Assembly (NCBI GenBank): GCA_902729315.2
Contig: LR746274.1
Span: forward strand, 806,001-870,000
Direction of reading: 5' to 3'
From: Spirodela intermedia
Lineage: Eukaryota; Streptophyta; Magnoliopsida; Alismatales; Araceae
DNA: 64,000 nucleotides
Below the pieces are notes generated by a model. That model was not told the origin of the DNA and made no database searches. It worked only from the letters and a program-made list of their open reading frames with translations. Positions 1 through 27,882 of the stretch are shown here, piece by piece; the stretch's first letter is position 1; every line of letters begins with the position of its first letter. The translations under genes were made by a program, and so were the position numbers.

Positions 1-217
1 TTTTCAATAGCAATAGCATGACTTTGATCCTGCTAAATAGGAACAAAGAGAATGTAAATCAGTTGGTTTCTAAAGACAATAAAAACATGAAAGATAGTAT
101 CTTTACCAGATCGTCTGACAGAATAAGCATCTTGAAACTAAGATACTAAAAAAGAAATTGATCGAGAATTCATTGCTTTGCTGCCTGAAGATCATAATGA
201 AAAGCATGGTGTCATAC

Positions 218-374
218 CGGGGAGATCCCATGGAGCGAACTTGTAGAGCTCAATCTCTGAAATAGCTTCGAAATGAATCGGCTTTCCCATGATCTTTCTT
301 TTAAGGTAGTAACAAACGAGTTCGACATCAGTCGGGTGGAAACGGAATCCCGGAGGGAGAGTAGTCATAGGCAT
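218..374 (-). CDS. NAC-domain transcription factor, first coding exon (partial)
   Basis: This exon encodes the start of a NAC domain, the plant-specific DNA-binding fold of NAC transcription factors. The reading contains the subdomain A core [10 protein letters not shown], followed by YYLKRK and [11 protein letters not shown], all hallmarks of NAC proteins. The ATG at 374 is chosen because it lies just before the conserved core; a second in-frame ATG at 368 is equally possible, and an upstream in-frame ATG at 461 adds non-conserved residues. The exon ends in a split glycine codon followed by a GT donor at 217. The next NAC exon, expected to begin near DKSCL, is not found in 1-217, so the gene continues past the left edge. 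Family assignment is secure; subfamily and target genes cannot be told from one exon. Confidence 0.9.
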
Positions 375-2071
375 GGCGTTGGGACGCGGTGGCTCAAGAG
401 ATAAAGACCCGCAATTCTCTAAATCTCCTAGCTGCAAACGTAAACTTGACTGTAGATGCAAAGTATGGTCTAAGATGAGTTTGGACTAGAAGGACTACCA
501 GAGATTGCTATTTCGGCAACAGAGTCAGAGCTGTCACGTCCAATCCCTGAACAATATGCGGCAAGTGTACCACAGCTGGCCACGGCACACACAGCTACAG
601 TCACAATTGAAGAACTCTAGGGCTTCCTTTCTGCTAACATCAGACATTTGAAGCGAAAGAAGAATCCTGCAGTTGAAATGATTCGTCATCAAAAACGATG
701 AATATAATATCAGAGGAAAGGAACACGAAGATCGCAATCAAAATACTGGAAAAGGTAGGCACTTAAATATAATATAATGCAAAACAGAAGATTGTAAGTC
801 AAAGCGTATGCTAAAATAATAGGTGATAGAACGCCAAACATAAAATTCTACGACCTTTGGAATTCAACATAAAATTGCACGCAACAGCAGAGAAAATAAA
901 TTGCAACAGAAATTCCGGTTAAAGAGTACCTAGAGATGAGAACATCCAGTTCATGAGCCCGAGAATTACAGAAATTTTTATGAAACAAATAACAGCAGTA
1001 GTAACCAGCCCGAGAAAAGTTAGACCAGACGAGAGCCAATCGGGGAAAGATAACAACTCAGAGAGGGAGCGCCAAGGAATCATTTGAAGATGACAACGTG
1101 TATTCCTGGAAGCCGGAGACCCGCGTCTGCATCGCTTCATCAACATCAGAAGGCCACGGGGTTTGATCACAACATGCCCTGTTTCAGATCATTCATATTC
1201 CAAAAACAAATCTGATCCAAAATTTGAAGTATCGAATGCTTGACTGTTCCAGACATCACAGTCTGCCCGTTCAGATCTAAGAAGGAAGCTTCTGGTGGTA
1301 AAGGAAAGCAGAGTATGGAACAAGAACATCGGCATACCTACTGAAACTTTACGCCTAACGTAGTCTTAGAACAATCGATCTTCAAAGAAGGGGTAATTAC
1401 TGGCCGTTCCGTCACTGAAAGACATAGGCCACAAATTCGCCTGCACAGGACAGTGAAGGGGAACGAAAAAATGAAAATCCAACAGTTTATATTCAAACAA
1501 AGCTTTTATATATTTTGGAAAAATGTTACATAAATATGGTATTCTGGGGTTTTAAATGCACTACGGAGAAGGGGGCGTCCTCAACAAAAAAGCACCCACA
1601 CAGAACAGCGGCCCACCAAAATCCGGACACCGGGAAGCATCGCCGGTGACGACTGCGATTATAATCTAAATAAATCGAAAGGAGAAATCGTTCAATACAC
1701 GAGATCGACAAACATCTGCTCGAACCTGTAAATGAACCGATCACTAATAAAAAGAAAAGAAAAACGAAAAACGTAAAGGAGAAGGCATGGTGGAGGAAAA
1801 CAACAAAGCGATCACCAGACTAGGAAACACACACAAAAGACCTGAATCATGCCAGTCGATGAACGATCCAGGACGCACGCGGGAAAAAGCGCCGAACCAC
1901 AAATACAACATCCAGAAGAAGAAAGTTGGAGAAAAAGAAAATCAGCGATTCCCCGCCGCCATATACAAAAATCGGCTCACACCGTATGACTAAATCGACC
2001 GATTAAGAGGAAGAAACTTGAGAGATCCGACGAGTTCTCGAGAAATACCAGCTTCAGCCGTGAGGCGCAGC

Positions 2072-2144
<73 letters not shown>

Positions 2145-2905
2145 TGCGAGAGCTGCGATGGACCCAGGGAAAAGGGCCGTGAAGAACAGCGAGGATTTTA
2201 GACTCCGAACTCGAGAGCAGTTGATGGGGACGGTTGCTGTCTCCCCAATATTCAGCTTACTTCCCTCGCACTCCAAATCCTTGCGGGAGCACACGTGGAA
2301 GAAAAATCCGCGTGCACGTGTACGTTCCGATCGATGAACCTGCCCCGTGGGATCGGGAATCTCCAGTGGGTCCCCACGATGAAACCCATTTAACCGTTCG
2401 ATGTAGTTGCCCCCAATGTTATTATCCCTCTTGTTTATTTTTTTATTCTGCAAGTCAAGAAGAGAATAGCTGGACCCGGGGTCCCACCGTAGACAAAATA
2501 GCTCGTCAAAGGAGAGAGAAAATTTAGTTACTTAAAATACTCGTTCGCTTAGCTGGCGGGTTGTTTATAAAAATACTCTGTCCCCGACGACGACACTTGT
2601 CGCGTCGATAATAATCATAAAAACTAGGGAAAGAAAAAAAAAAGGGGAGTGAGAGAAAAAAAAAAGAAAAAAAGAAAAACCCGGCGAACTGCCGTGCCGG
2701 AGACGCCACAACGAAGAGGGAAGGGAGAGGGAGGGGGGGCACGACGATAATAGGAGACGACGGATTCAAAGCTCATCCCTCTCATCAGGGGGCAATCTCG
2801 TAATAGTCCAGCGATGATCTTTCTTCTGAGAGATGTAGAGAGAGAGAGAGAGAGAGAGAGGGAAAGAGCACTGTTCAGAATCAGCCGTCTCTTTCGAGGA
2901 TGATT
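375..2905. other. Intergenic: NAC 5' flank and RPT6 3' flank
   Basis: No supportable gene is seen here. The left part should hold the NAC leader and promoter, since that gene starts at 374 and reads leftward. The right end (about 2770-2905) should be the RPT6 3' UTR. Short open frames, including one with a hydrophobic run on the minus strand at 919-1170, lack family resemblance. The stretch holds a long (AG)n tract at 2075-2142, a shorter one at 2834-2860, and an A-rich, GA-rich zone at 2625-2680. Confidence 0.6.
2075..2142. repeat. (AG)34 microsatellite
   Basis: An uninterrupted AG dinucleotide run of about 68 bp upstream of the NAC gene. Such GA tracts in plant promoters can bind BASIC PENTACYSTEINE proteins; that role is inferred. 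Confidence 0.95.
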
Positions 2906-10597
<7,692 letters not shown>

Positions 10598-11451
10598 CGT
10601 TCTGCCTCCGCCCTCCTTCCTTTTCCTTCCTCTCGTCCTCGTCTGCTCCGGTTCCTTTCTCCGCAGCACAGCCAAGAGCGAAAGGAAATGCCGAGCTAGG
10701 GAGGTCGGTGCACCGTTAAATGGGGGCAAGAAACTCCGAGGGTAAATAATTAATTCAATATTTCCATTTAAACCCTTAACATTTTAAAATAACACCTATA
10801 CCTCATCTTATAAATCACATCCGTTCTATCCTCCGATCACATTATTCACTATGATGGTATCATTACATTAAATTTTAATATTAATTTAGAACCCTGAAAT
10901 AAATAAATAAATAATAAACGCTAATATTTAATGCGGCTCTTGACGAATGGATAGATTTTTTATAAAAAATTAGCCCTATTTTTCATCAAAATTTACATTT
11001 TTCTAGCAAAGCCGAATTCGGATACCTCGAAGTTACAAGCAGCTGGACAGATGAACAGTCAAACAAGTGGCGAAACTCCTTGGCCTATAACGTTGACCAT
11101 CGAGCAGTGGGTCATACTTCTATAAATATCCACCTCAACCCATCCCTCCATACATAGATAGAGATAGATAGATAGCGAGAGAGAGATAAATTGATAGGTA
11201 AATAGATAAATAGACAGATAGAGAGAGAGATAAAGAGAGGGAGATAGAAAGATAAATAGATAAATAGATAGATAGATAGAGAGAGGGAGAGATAAATAGA
11301 TAGGTAGAGAGAGAGAGAGAGAGATTGATAGATAAATAGACAGATAGAGATTGAGAGAGATAAGGAGAGGGAGATAGATAGAGAAAGAGAGATAAATAGA
11401 TAAATAGAGAAAGAGAGGTAAATAAATAAATATATAGAGAGATAAATAGAT

Positions 11452-11521
<70 letters not shown>

Positions 11522-12014
11522 GCACCAGATTAGGCCACCAAACAATTTAGGGTAGCTTCCTTTGGAAGGAACTTAGCCAGCAAAAGATGAACTGTCAAAA
11601 ATCCATCCACCATCCACCTTCAGATGGCCTGGAACGCAGCCCAGAATCACAAGATTTACAGGGTGCAAAAATGGAAAAAACCTCCCACCACCACCACCTC
11701 CACCTCCACCTCTGAATGGCTGTACAGAAGCCGGGTATTCACATTCATCTTCCATAGCCACCAGCTATAAAATCTTCAGACCAACCAACCAACCATGTAC
11801 AGCGCCGCCGCCCAGATGGATGCCAGATGAACAGCTGGCCCAAATCCTCTGTTTTCCATACCTGCTCCGTTCTAGCTGATGACGCCGTCTTTGGTCTCTG
11901 CAAAAATGGCCCTCCAGACAGAATCATCTCCTCGCTGGATGAGTCGGGGCAGTTCCCATCTGAGGAAAGCGGAAGCCTTGGTCTTTCTTCTCCATGTTAG
12001 GGTTACGAGAAAGC
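10598..12014. other. Intergenic: RPT6 promoter and PI4K-beta 3' flank
   Basis: RPT6 starts at 10597 and reads left, so its leader and promoter lie here. The PI4K-beta stop codon is at 12015-12017, so 11530-12014 should include that gene's 3' UTR. Most of 11155-11516 is a GATA/GAGA microsatellite. Long open frames of Leu/Ser/Ile/Tyr across it are low-complexity artefacts. No further gene is seen. Confidence 0.6.
11155..11516. repeat. Compound (GATA)n/(GA)n microsatellite
   Basis: About 360 bp built almost wholly of GATA, AAATAGATA and GA units, ending in a pure (GA)31 run at 11455-11516. Confidence 0.95.
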
Positions 12015-21912
<9,898 letters not shown>

Positions 21913-22830
21913 GGTCAATCAGCCACTCCAGAGCACCGTCCCCTGGGTTCAGCGGGGCCGGCCCAAGGGAGAAACCCTAGCCCTCGACAAAACGACCGAA
22001 TTATATGCGGGCGCCAATCAACAGCATGAAATCATAAAATGGAACTCGATATCGGAGCCATCTAAAACCCACAATTCTCGATCTGCTTACATTGATCACA
22101 ACGATCCGCAACACCAGGGAGAATGGAGGAAAAGAAAGGTGAGCAAAATCAGCGACCCCGGGGAGAAACAGGACGAATCCTTCGCGCGACGGTGAAGATC
22201 GGAACCGATTCCTCCCCCTTCCCACCCTTCAATCTTCCCTACGTAAAAATCTCTCCTTCGCCAACAACATCATCCAGAAGAACACATCCCCTTCTTCTCC
22301 AGCCTCCACCATCAACGGCGGCAGCGGCGGTGGGGGCGGCGGCGGCCAGATGGAGGGGGGGGGTGGTGGGGGATGGAGGCTGTACAGGTAGACAGGAATC
22401 AATAAAATTCGGAAATAAGATAAACAAGGATCGTTAAAATAATAATAAAAATAAGCGGAGAAAAGGCCATCTTATGCTCCGGCGGAACAAAATATTATAA
22501 AATTCGCCACCGTGGCCGTTCATCGTGTCCGTCCAACGACGGTTGCCACGTGGATGGTCCTTCCTGGTATGTTCTCGAGGACTCATCTCGGCCGTACAAG
22601 GGATAACGACGAACTACACATATGAACCTCTCATGTGGATCCACGTGTCTTTCATCATTTTCCGCTTCGGATTTAATTGGCCAGGCCCAAAAAACAATTG
22701 AGCCCAAAACACGATATCCTTCCAGTCCAGACCGGACCTAGGTGGGGCCCATTATCTTGGGCCCGCTCTTCCTGAGAGGGAGGGGTAAAAATGCTAAAAA
22801 GAAAGATAAAGTGGTAGTAAAAGAGAAAAT
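21913..22830. other. PI4K-beta leader and promoter; GC-rich tract
   Basis: This contains the 5' flank of PI4K-beta (start 21912). A block at 22309-22378 is almost purely GC, with GGC and poly-G repeats. The minus-strand frame across 22239-22427 codes mainly Pro and Ala and is not recognisable. 22430-22830 shows no gene. Confidence 0.55.
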
Positions 22831-22902
22831 TGCCCCCATGCAGGATCGAACTACAGACCTTCAGTTTACAAGACTGACGCTCTACCACTGAGCTATAGGG
22901 GC
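22831..22902 (-). tRNA. tRNA-Thr (anticodon UGU)
   Basis: A 72-nt sequence folds as a cloverleaf. The acceptor stem GCCCCTA pairs with TGGGGGC. The D-arm has the A-box TAGCTCAGTGG. The anticodon stem TCAGT/ACTGA carries loop CTTGTAA, giving anticodon TGT. The T-arm has TTCGATC and the B-box. The discriminator base is A, and a TTTT polymerase III stop follows on the minus strand at 22826-22829. There is no intron and no encoded CCA, as expected for a nuclear gene. It sits alone between PI4K-beta and the GT47 gene. Confidence 0.95.
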
Positions 22903-22923
22903 AGTTTGACCCAAAAAATAATC

Positions 22924-25900
22924 TCAGGGAAGCTGAACAGGAGTTCTCCATTTCTGGAAAGCTTCCAGCTGCCTGTTGACAATGGAGCCATTGTGGAGCC
23001 AGAATGTCTCCGTTGACTGGTGGAACCTCCTCACTTTCCTCTGGAGCTCCCACAAGATGGCCCCCATTGCCGAGCATGGCTCAGTCTCTGAGGCGTAGAC
23101 CCACAGGCACCTCACTCGCCTCCCATTGGCCAGCATTTCCTCAATTGCCTCATCTGCGGCCGCCAGAGTCAACGGAGCATCGTTTGTCAACGTTACTCCC
23201 ATCAGGTCAACGAGGAGAATCTTGCAGAAGATTGGGCGAGGATCTTACATGGTATGGACTGTAGATACTCCAGGAGTTCAATGCCAATGCGAGTGGACGG
23301 CCACTTGATAGATATGCGGCTGTAGTCGATAATGTTCTGGAAAGGAAGCTCTACCTGATCGGAGAGGATCACTGGAACACATTCCTGATTTATTGGGGTA
23401 TTTAGCAAGATTAGTCGAGATGAGCAGATAATAGGAGGCAAATTAAAGGGGATGATAACCAAGCACAAAAAAAATGGTAGATATATATATATATATATAT
23501 AATATTATTTATATATATTTATTCCCCCTCAAAAGGGTAAGATGAATTTCTCTCTCAGACTGTGCCATATGCATTTTAATTATTATTTAATAAAATATGG
23601 AGCAAACGATTAAAAAAAATGGATAAGATGTGAGAGTAGACCATGCAATAAATAAAATAAAATAAAATAAAATAATATCCCACGTGTTCAACTGTTAGTC
23701 AGCGGGTCCAATGGAGGCAATTTGATATTAGCTGATAGAAATTAGAAAAACGAGAAAAAGGCAGATTATCTTTTTTTAAAAATATATAATATTTGATCAT
23801 ATGAAAGAATGAAAGAAATATGCATGTGATGGGGGTAGTACGAAGAGAGAGAGAGACCATGAAGAAAGCTTCATAAAAGCGAAGGGTCCAGGATGATTCG
23901 CCACGTGGAGCCAAGCAGAATTTCGCATTCCTCAAATGGTGAAAGTAATCGATCCTTCCCAGTTTGTTAGGTCCAGAGAGCTTGAGCTCTGGAGACTCCA
24001 ACTGCTCATGAAATCAAAAGGGACAGATTATTTCGACAAACAGAGAGAAATATTAATTAAATAAAGCACAAAAAAAACCGAAATTTGTGTTTAATAATAT
24101 ATCTAAAGAGTATTTTCACAGGGTAAAATATGGCATTTTATACAACTTAATAGCATCTGAAGTGGAATCTAGAGATGATTCTTTATTCTTCATTTACTCC
24201 ATTTCATGTGATGGAAATCAGACACCAATTGTGTAGGAAAACCAATTACTGGAAATAAAAAAATAGATGCAAACATTTTTCATGATTTATCTGCACTATA
24301 ATATTAATTAATTAAATCAAATGTGTTAAATCCGTGTGCCCAATGAGATACAAGTGTGGATGCGGACAGCAGGGCAATCTCTATGCGGATATAAATTGAT
24401 TTTTTTATGAAAATGAGAAAAAAAGGAAAATAAACAGCAGTTCATGGTTTGTGCATGAATGAAATTGATGCCACTTTGGCAAAGTATTTCTAATCACTTC
24501 GACATAAATATTTAAAATAAGATATAAGAATTACAAACAGGAAGTGGTTGAGAACCTTGTCAGGGTACTGCTTAGCGAGCTCCACCAATTGGAGACGACC
24601 AGTCTTTCCCTGGGCACGGCCCAGAAAATTTGCCAAGTATTTCCTTTTTGATAAAGGAATAGGCTGAACAACTGCAGAACTATGAAATGCGGTAACTCCA
24701 TCGTCAACATTGCCCGGGATGATTATATCTTTCCACGTGTTAAAGGCACTTGTGTCCCGTTTATCTGTTCGATCCCCCTGCATTAGTATACAAGCTTACT
24801 GAAATTTGTGCATTTGGAATGGAGAGTAACACTACTAAAAATAGGACTAAGGCCGTAGACAGCAATGTCATTCTGATTAATTTTCTCATTCATTATAGTA
24901 CCATGAACCAAGGATTAACGAATCAGATTTTAATGTAATCAGCGGCCTTTAAGTTTCAATGAAACATTGAAACACTTATCTATGGTATGTTAATCAGATT
25001 TAATGAAACATTGAACAGAATAGCATGTAAGATGGTATGATAGCATTCCGAAGACAGTAGACAACTATGAAAGATTTCTTGAGGAATGTATTCAGCCATT
25101 TACGTTTAGAAGCTATATATAATCGAAGTTTTAGTTTTTCACTGCGAGAAGAATGTTTTGACAAGGAAGTCAATAAGTATTAGACTCCCCATTGGCAACA
25201 ATATTAAAGCTTGACAATATCTTCTGTACCTCAGGAGTTAGAATGATGGAGCGGTTCAGAAACACCGGCCAAGACCGAAATAAGTGAGCACCAGCACCAC
25301 TGCATATGCAACCAAGAAGTTACGAAGTTACTGCGCGAAAGTAGCAATGAACTCATCTACTAATCGAATACATGTCGGTAATTTTTATTCAAGTCCTTGT
25401 GAACCCACGATTAAAAATGAGTCAAGGGATGGATTCGACACATATAAATTAGAACGAAAAAGAAAAAATGGTACCTGGGAAAGACGAAGATGTGGTCACG
25501 ACCACCTGATAAACGAAAATATGGCATTTGACTCAGAACCTGAAAATTCACGGCATAATTAAAGGTTAGAAACATAACTTTCGCCATGACAGACAACTGT
25601 TAAGTTCATAGGACCAAAGGAACATACAGCAAGGAGGCATGTGTGCCTATCTTGATTAGAGACATGTGATGTAATCGACTACTGTGATGTAGAGACATGT
25701 GGCATATTTTGAAACCCCGAGAAATATGTATGCATTAGATGCTGGAGAGTTTCATCGGACCTTTTTTTACTGAAGGAAACTAGAGTGCTGCTCCTTGAGA
25801 AAAGAATGCCACAACCACCGTTATTTGACAATCATCATTCATATTCTCTAGGATTTGGGAAGAGGACCATTCATATTGCTTGACAGCAATTCTAGATAGA

Positions 25901-27446
25901 ACAGAGAGCTCAGTCACGTCTCTGCTTGTTTGCCTTATTGTGGGATGTGATACATTTTGGACAGGCTCTTGCAACTTTGTTAAGGAAACTGTCTTACCTC
26001 ACCCTGCGAATCTTTGGATTTCTAGACGTTTATTTTTCTTGTTGGTCCTCTTTCAGATGGCCAGCCGCCATTATCTATCCATAGATGAATCATTATGTTC
26101 CACTTTACAGCAACCAATTGGTCCATAGACTTAACAAAGCCATGAATTTGTTCACGAGCCTTCAGTTAAATGGCAACTACACAGAATTTTAATATGTTTT
26201 GAACATGGACACATGGAAAATGCCCATAGTCATTCAAGATCCATACTTACTCATGATGATAGGCGTTAAAATCAAACTCGCCAATAAGCCTCTATCATTT
26301 AAAAGAAACAGGCACAACCATCGTTTTGAATCCACAAGAGTCTTCAAACGTTAGAAATAAACACTAGAACGTCATGTATTCAAAGAATGTCGATACAGTA
26401 TTTGCATTCAAACTACACATCGTTAGAAAAGCATTCAAAGAAAAGCTTCTATCAGAATCTTCACTTAATCATGTATAAAATATTTGGATTTCTCTACACT
26501 AGAACGTCACGACAATTTCATGTGTTTCTTTATATTAGCAATGACATATTTTACACGAGAGATCCAAAACAAACCTTGAATGATTTCCCATAATTTATTC
26601 TGATTCATGCCGTCGATACAGTTTTTCAAAGGACTTTCTGAAACATAGTCACAAGAATATCAACTAAAATCCGTAGTTACCTTGACAAATGTCTGGTTAA
26701 TCTCCTTATCATTCAGACCCCCGTTCATTCTGACGCACTTAACATAGGTGGGAACAAAGAAAAGATCAGCTTCCTCTTTGTTCATTGTTCGGAACTTCGA
26801 CTGGAGGAGAAATTGATGGATTTTAACCTTCACACAAGGGAACAGACAACACACCTCAGCTGGAAAATAACAGCATACTCGAAATGTCAAATCAATGTAA
26901 TAAACATTTAGTATTCTTGTCTAATGAGAAACAGGTAACGGGCTAGACGGGCTTAATTAGCATAAAAAAAGCAGTCGGAACTCCGTGTATTAAGGCACAT
27001 TCACGCAAAAGTCAAAGTTATGACAATTGCCGCAGGACAATAAAAATAACGCAAACTATAGATCCCATGCTGACCTGGGTTCCCCATTGACCCTTGACAC
27101 AGGAATCTGGAGAGATAGTGCCGTCCCTACCGCGCATCAGCTCTCGCAGCCCGTCGATCTCGCGATCGTCGTAGACGTAGATCTTGAGGGACAGCCGAGA
27201 TCCGTAGGCTCGGTCGGGCCACGCCAGCCCGCCCCCGGCGAAGGGATCCCGGTGCCGCTCATCCAGGGCGGAGTGGAGGTGAGATGAGTAGGAAGTCGAA
27301 GACGGAGCGGACGGAGAGAAGGCCCGGTCGACAATCCTTGTCACGAAGAAGGTGAGTACCACCAAAAGTAGTGCCCCAATCTGCTGGACCCTGCCACACT
27401 GCAGGGGGCCCAAGGCGCTCCGGCTAGCTCTGTTCAAACCTCCCAT
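22924..27446 (-). CDS. GT47 exostosin-family glycosyltransferase, type II Golgi membrane protein
   Basis: Eight exons join in frame: 27075-27446, 26681-26827, 25475-25539, 25230-25299, 24556-24777, 23858-24001, 23249-23384 and 22924-23153, giving 461 residues. The N-terminus has one transmembrane segment (about 20-38, IGALLLVVLTFFVTRIV), as in type II Golgi enzymes. The exostosin domain follows, with KIYVYDD near the start, ADLFFVPTY, GRDHIFVFPS, the NFLGRAQGK segment, and the sugar-nucleotide-binding signature FCLAPRGESSWTLRFYEA. The overall arrangement resembles the Arabidopsis At1g21480-type exostosin protein from memory. Substrate is unknown; GT47 members build xylan, xyloglucan, pectin side chains or extensin glycans. 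The start at 27446 precedes the transmembrane segment; an in-frame ATG at 27662 is possible but falls in the shared promoter region. The junction into the last exon (codon TAT across 23249/23153) is the least certain splice. It is divergent from FAS2. Confidence 0.9.
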
Positions 27447-27882
27447 CCACTCTCTCTCTCTATCTCTCTCAGAGTCGCTCTTTCTCTCTCTAATATCTCT
27501 CTCGTTCCGACTTCCCCTGGTGAAGTAGACTTTGAGTGGCGGTGCAGGACGAGGGAAGGTGGGGAAGAAACAGATGGTGAAGCCGAGTCGATGACACGAG
27601 CCCGGCTCGGCCGATATGGACAGACTCAACGAGTCCATGACGATTTGGACCGTGGGTCGCACTCGCCGGTTCGGCCCGGTCCGTGAGTGGGCCGATGTAT
27701 AAATACCCGCTCATTACACTTTCCCGCCCTTTTGAACCCCGCCAGTTCCAAGGTGTCGGCACTGCCACTCCGATCCATCGTTCCTCCAAGAAATCCCTAG
27801 TCGCATTCAGATTTCTGTTTCCATCTTTTGATCTGTAAGGGGAAAGGATTCAGGCGGGGGAAGAGGGGTAAGTGCTATCAAG
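27447..27882. promoter_or_regulatory. Shared divergent promoter of GT47 gene and FAS2, with E2F site
   Basis: 436 bp separate the start codons of the GT47 gene (-) and FAS2 (+). A plus-strand TATAAATA lies at 27698-27705, and TTTCCCGCC, a consensus E2F site, lies at 27720-27728, about 155 bp before the FAS2 ATG. CT-rich sequence at 27453-27495 lies next to the GT47 start. CAF-1 genes are known S-phase E2F targets in plants and animals; use of this site here is inferred. Confidence 0.75.

Noticed and set aside
919-1170. Minus-strand frame of 83 codons with a hydrophobic stretch, upstream of the NAC gene.
   Set aside because: No recognised family, no flanking conserved exons, and position suggests NAC leader or promoter DNA.
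11112-11545. Two minus-strand frames of over 130 codons made of Leu, Ser, Ile and Tyr.
   Set aside because: Translation of a GATA/GA microsatellite; no stop codon can arise in those phases.
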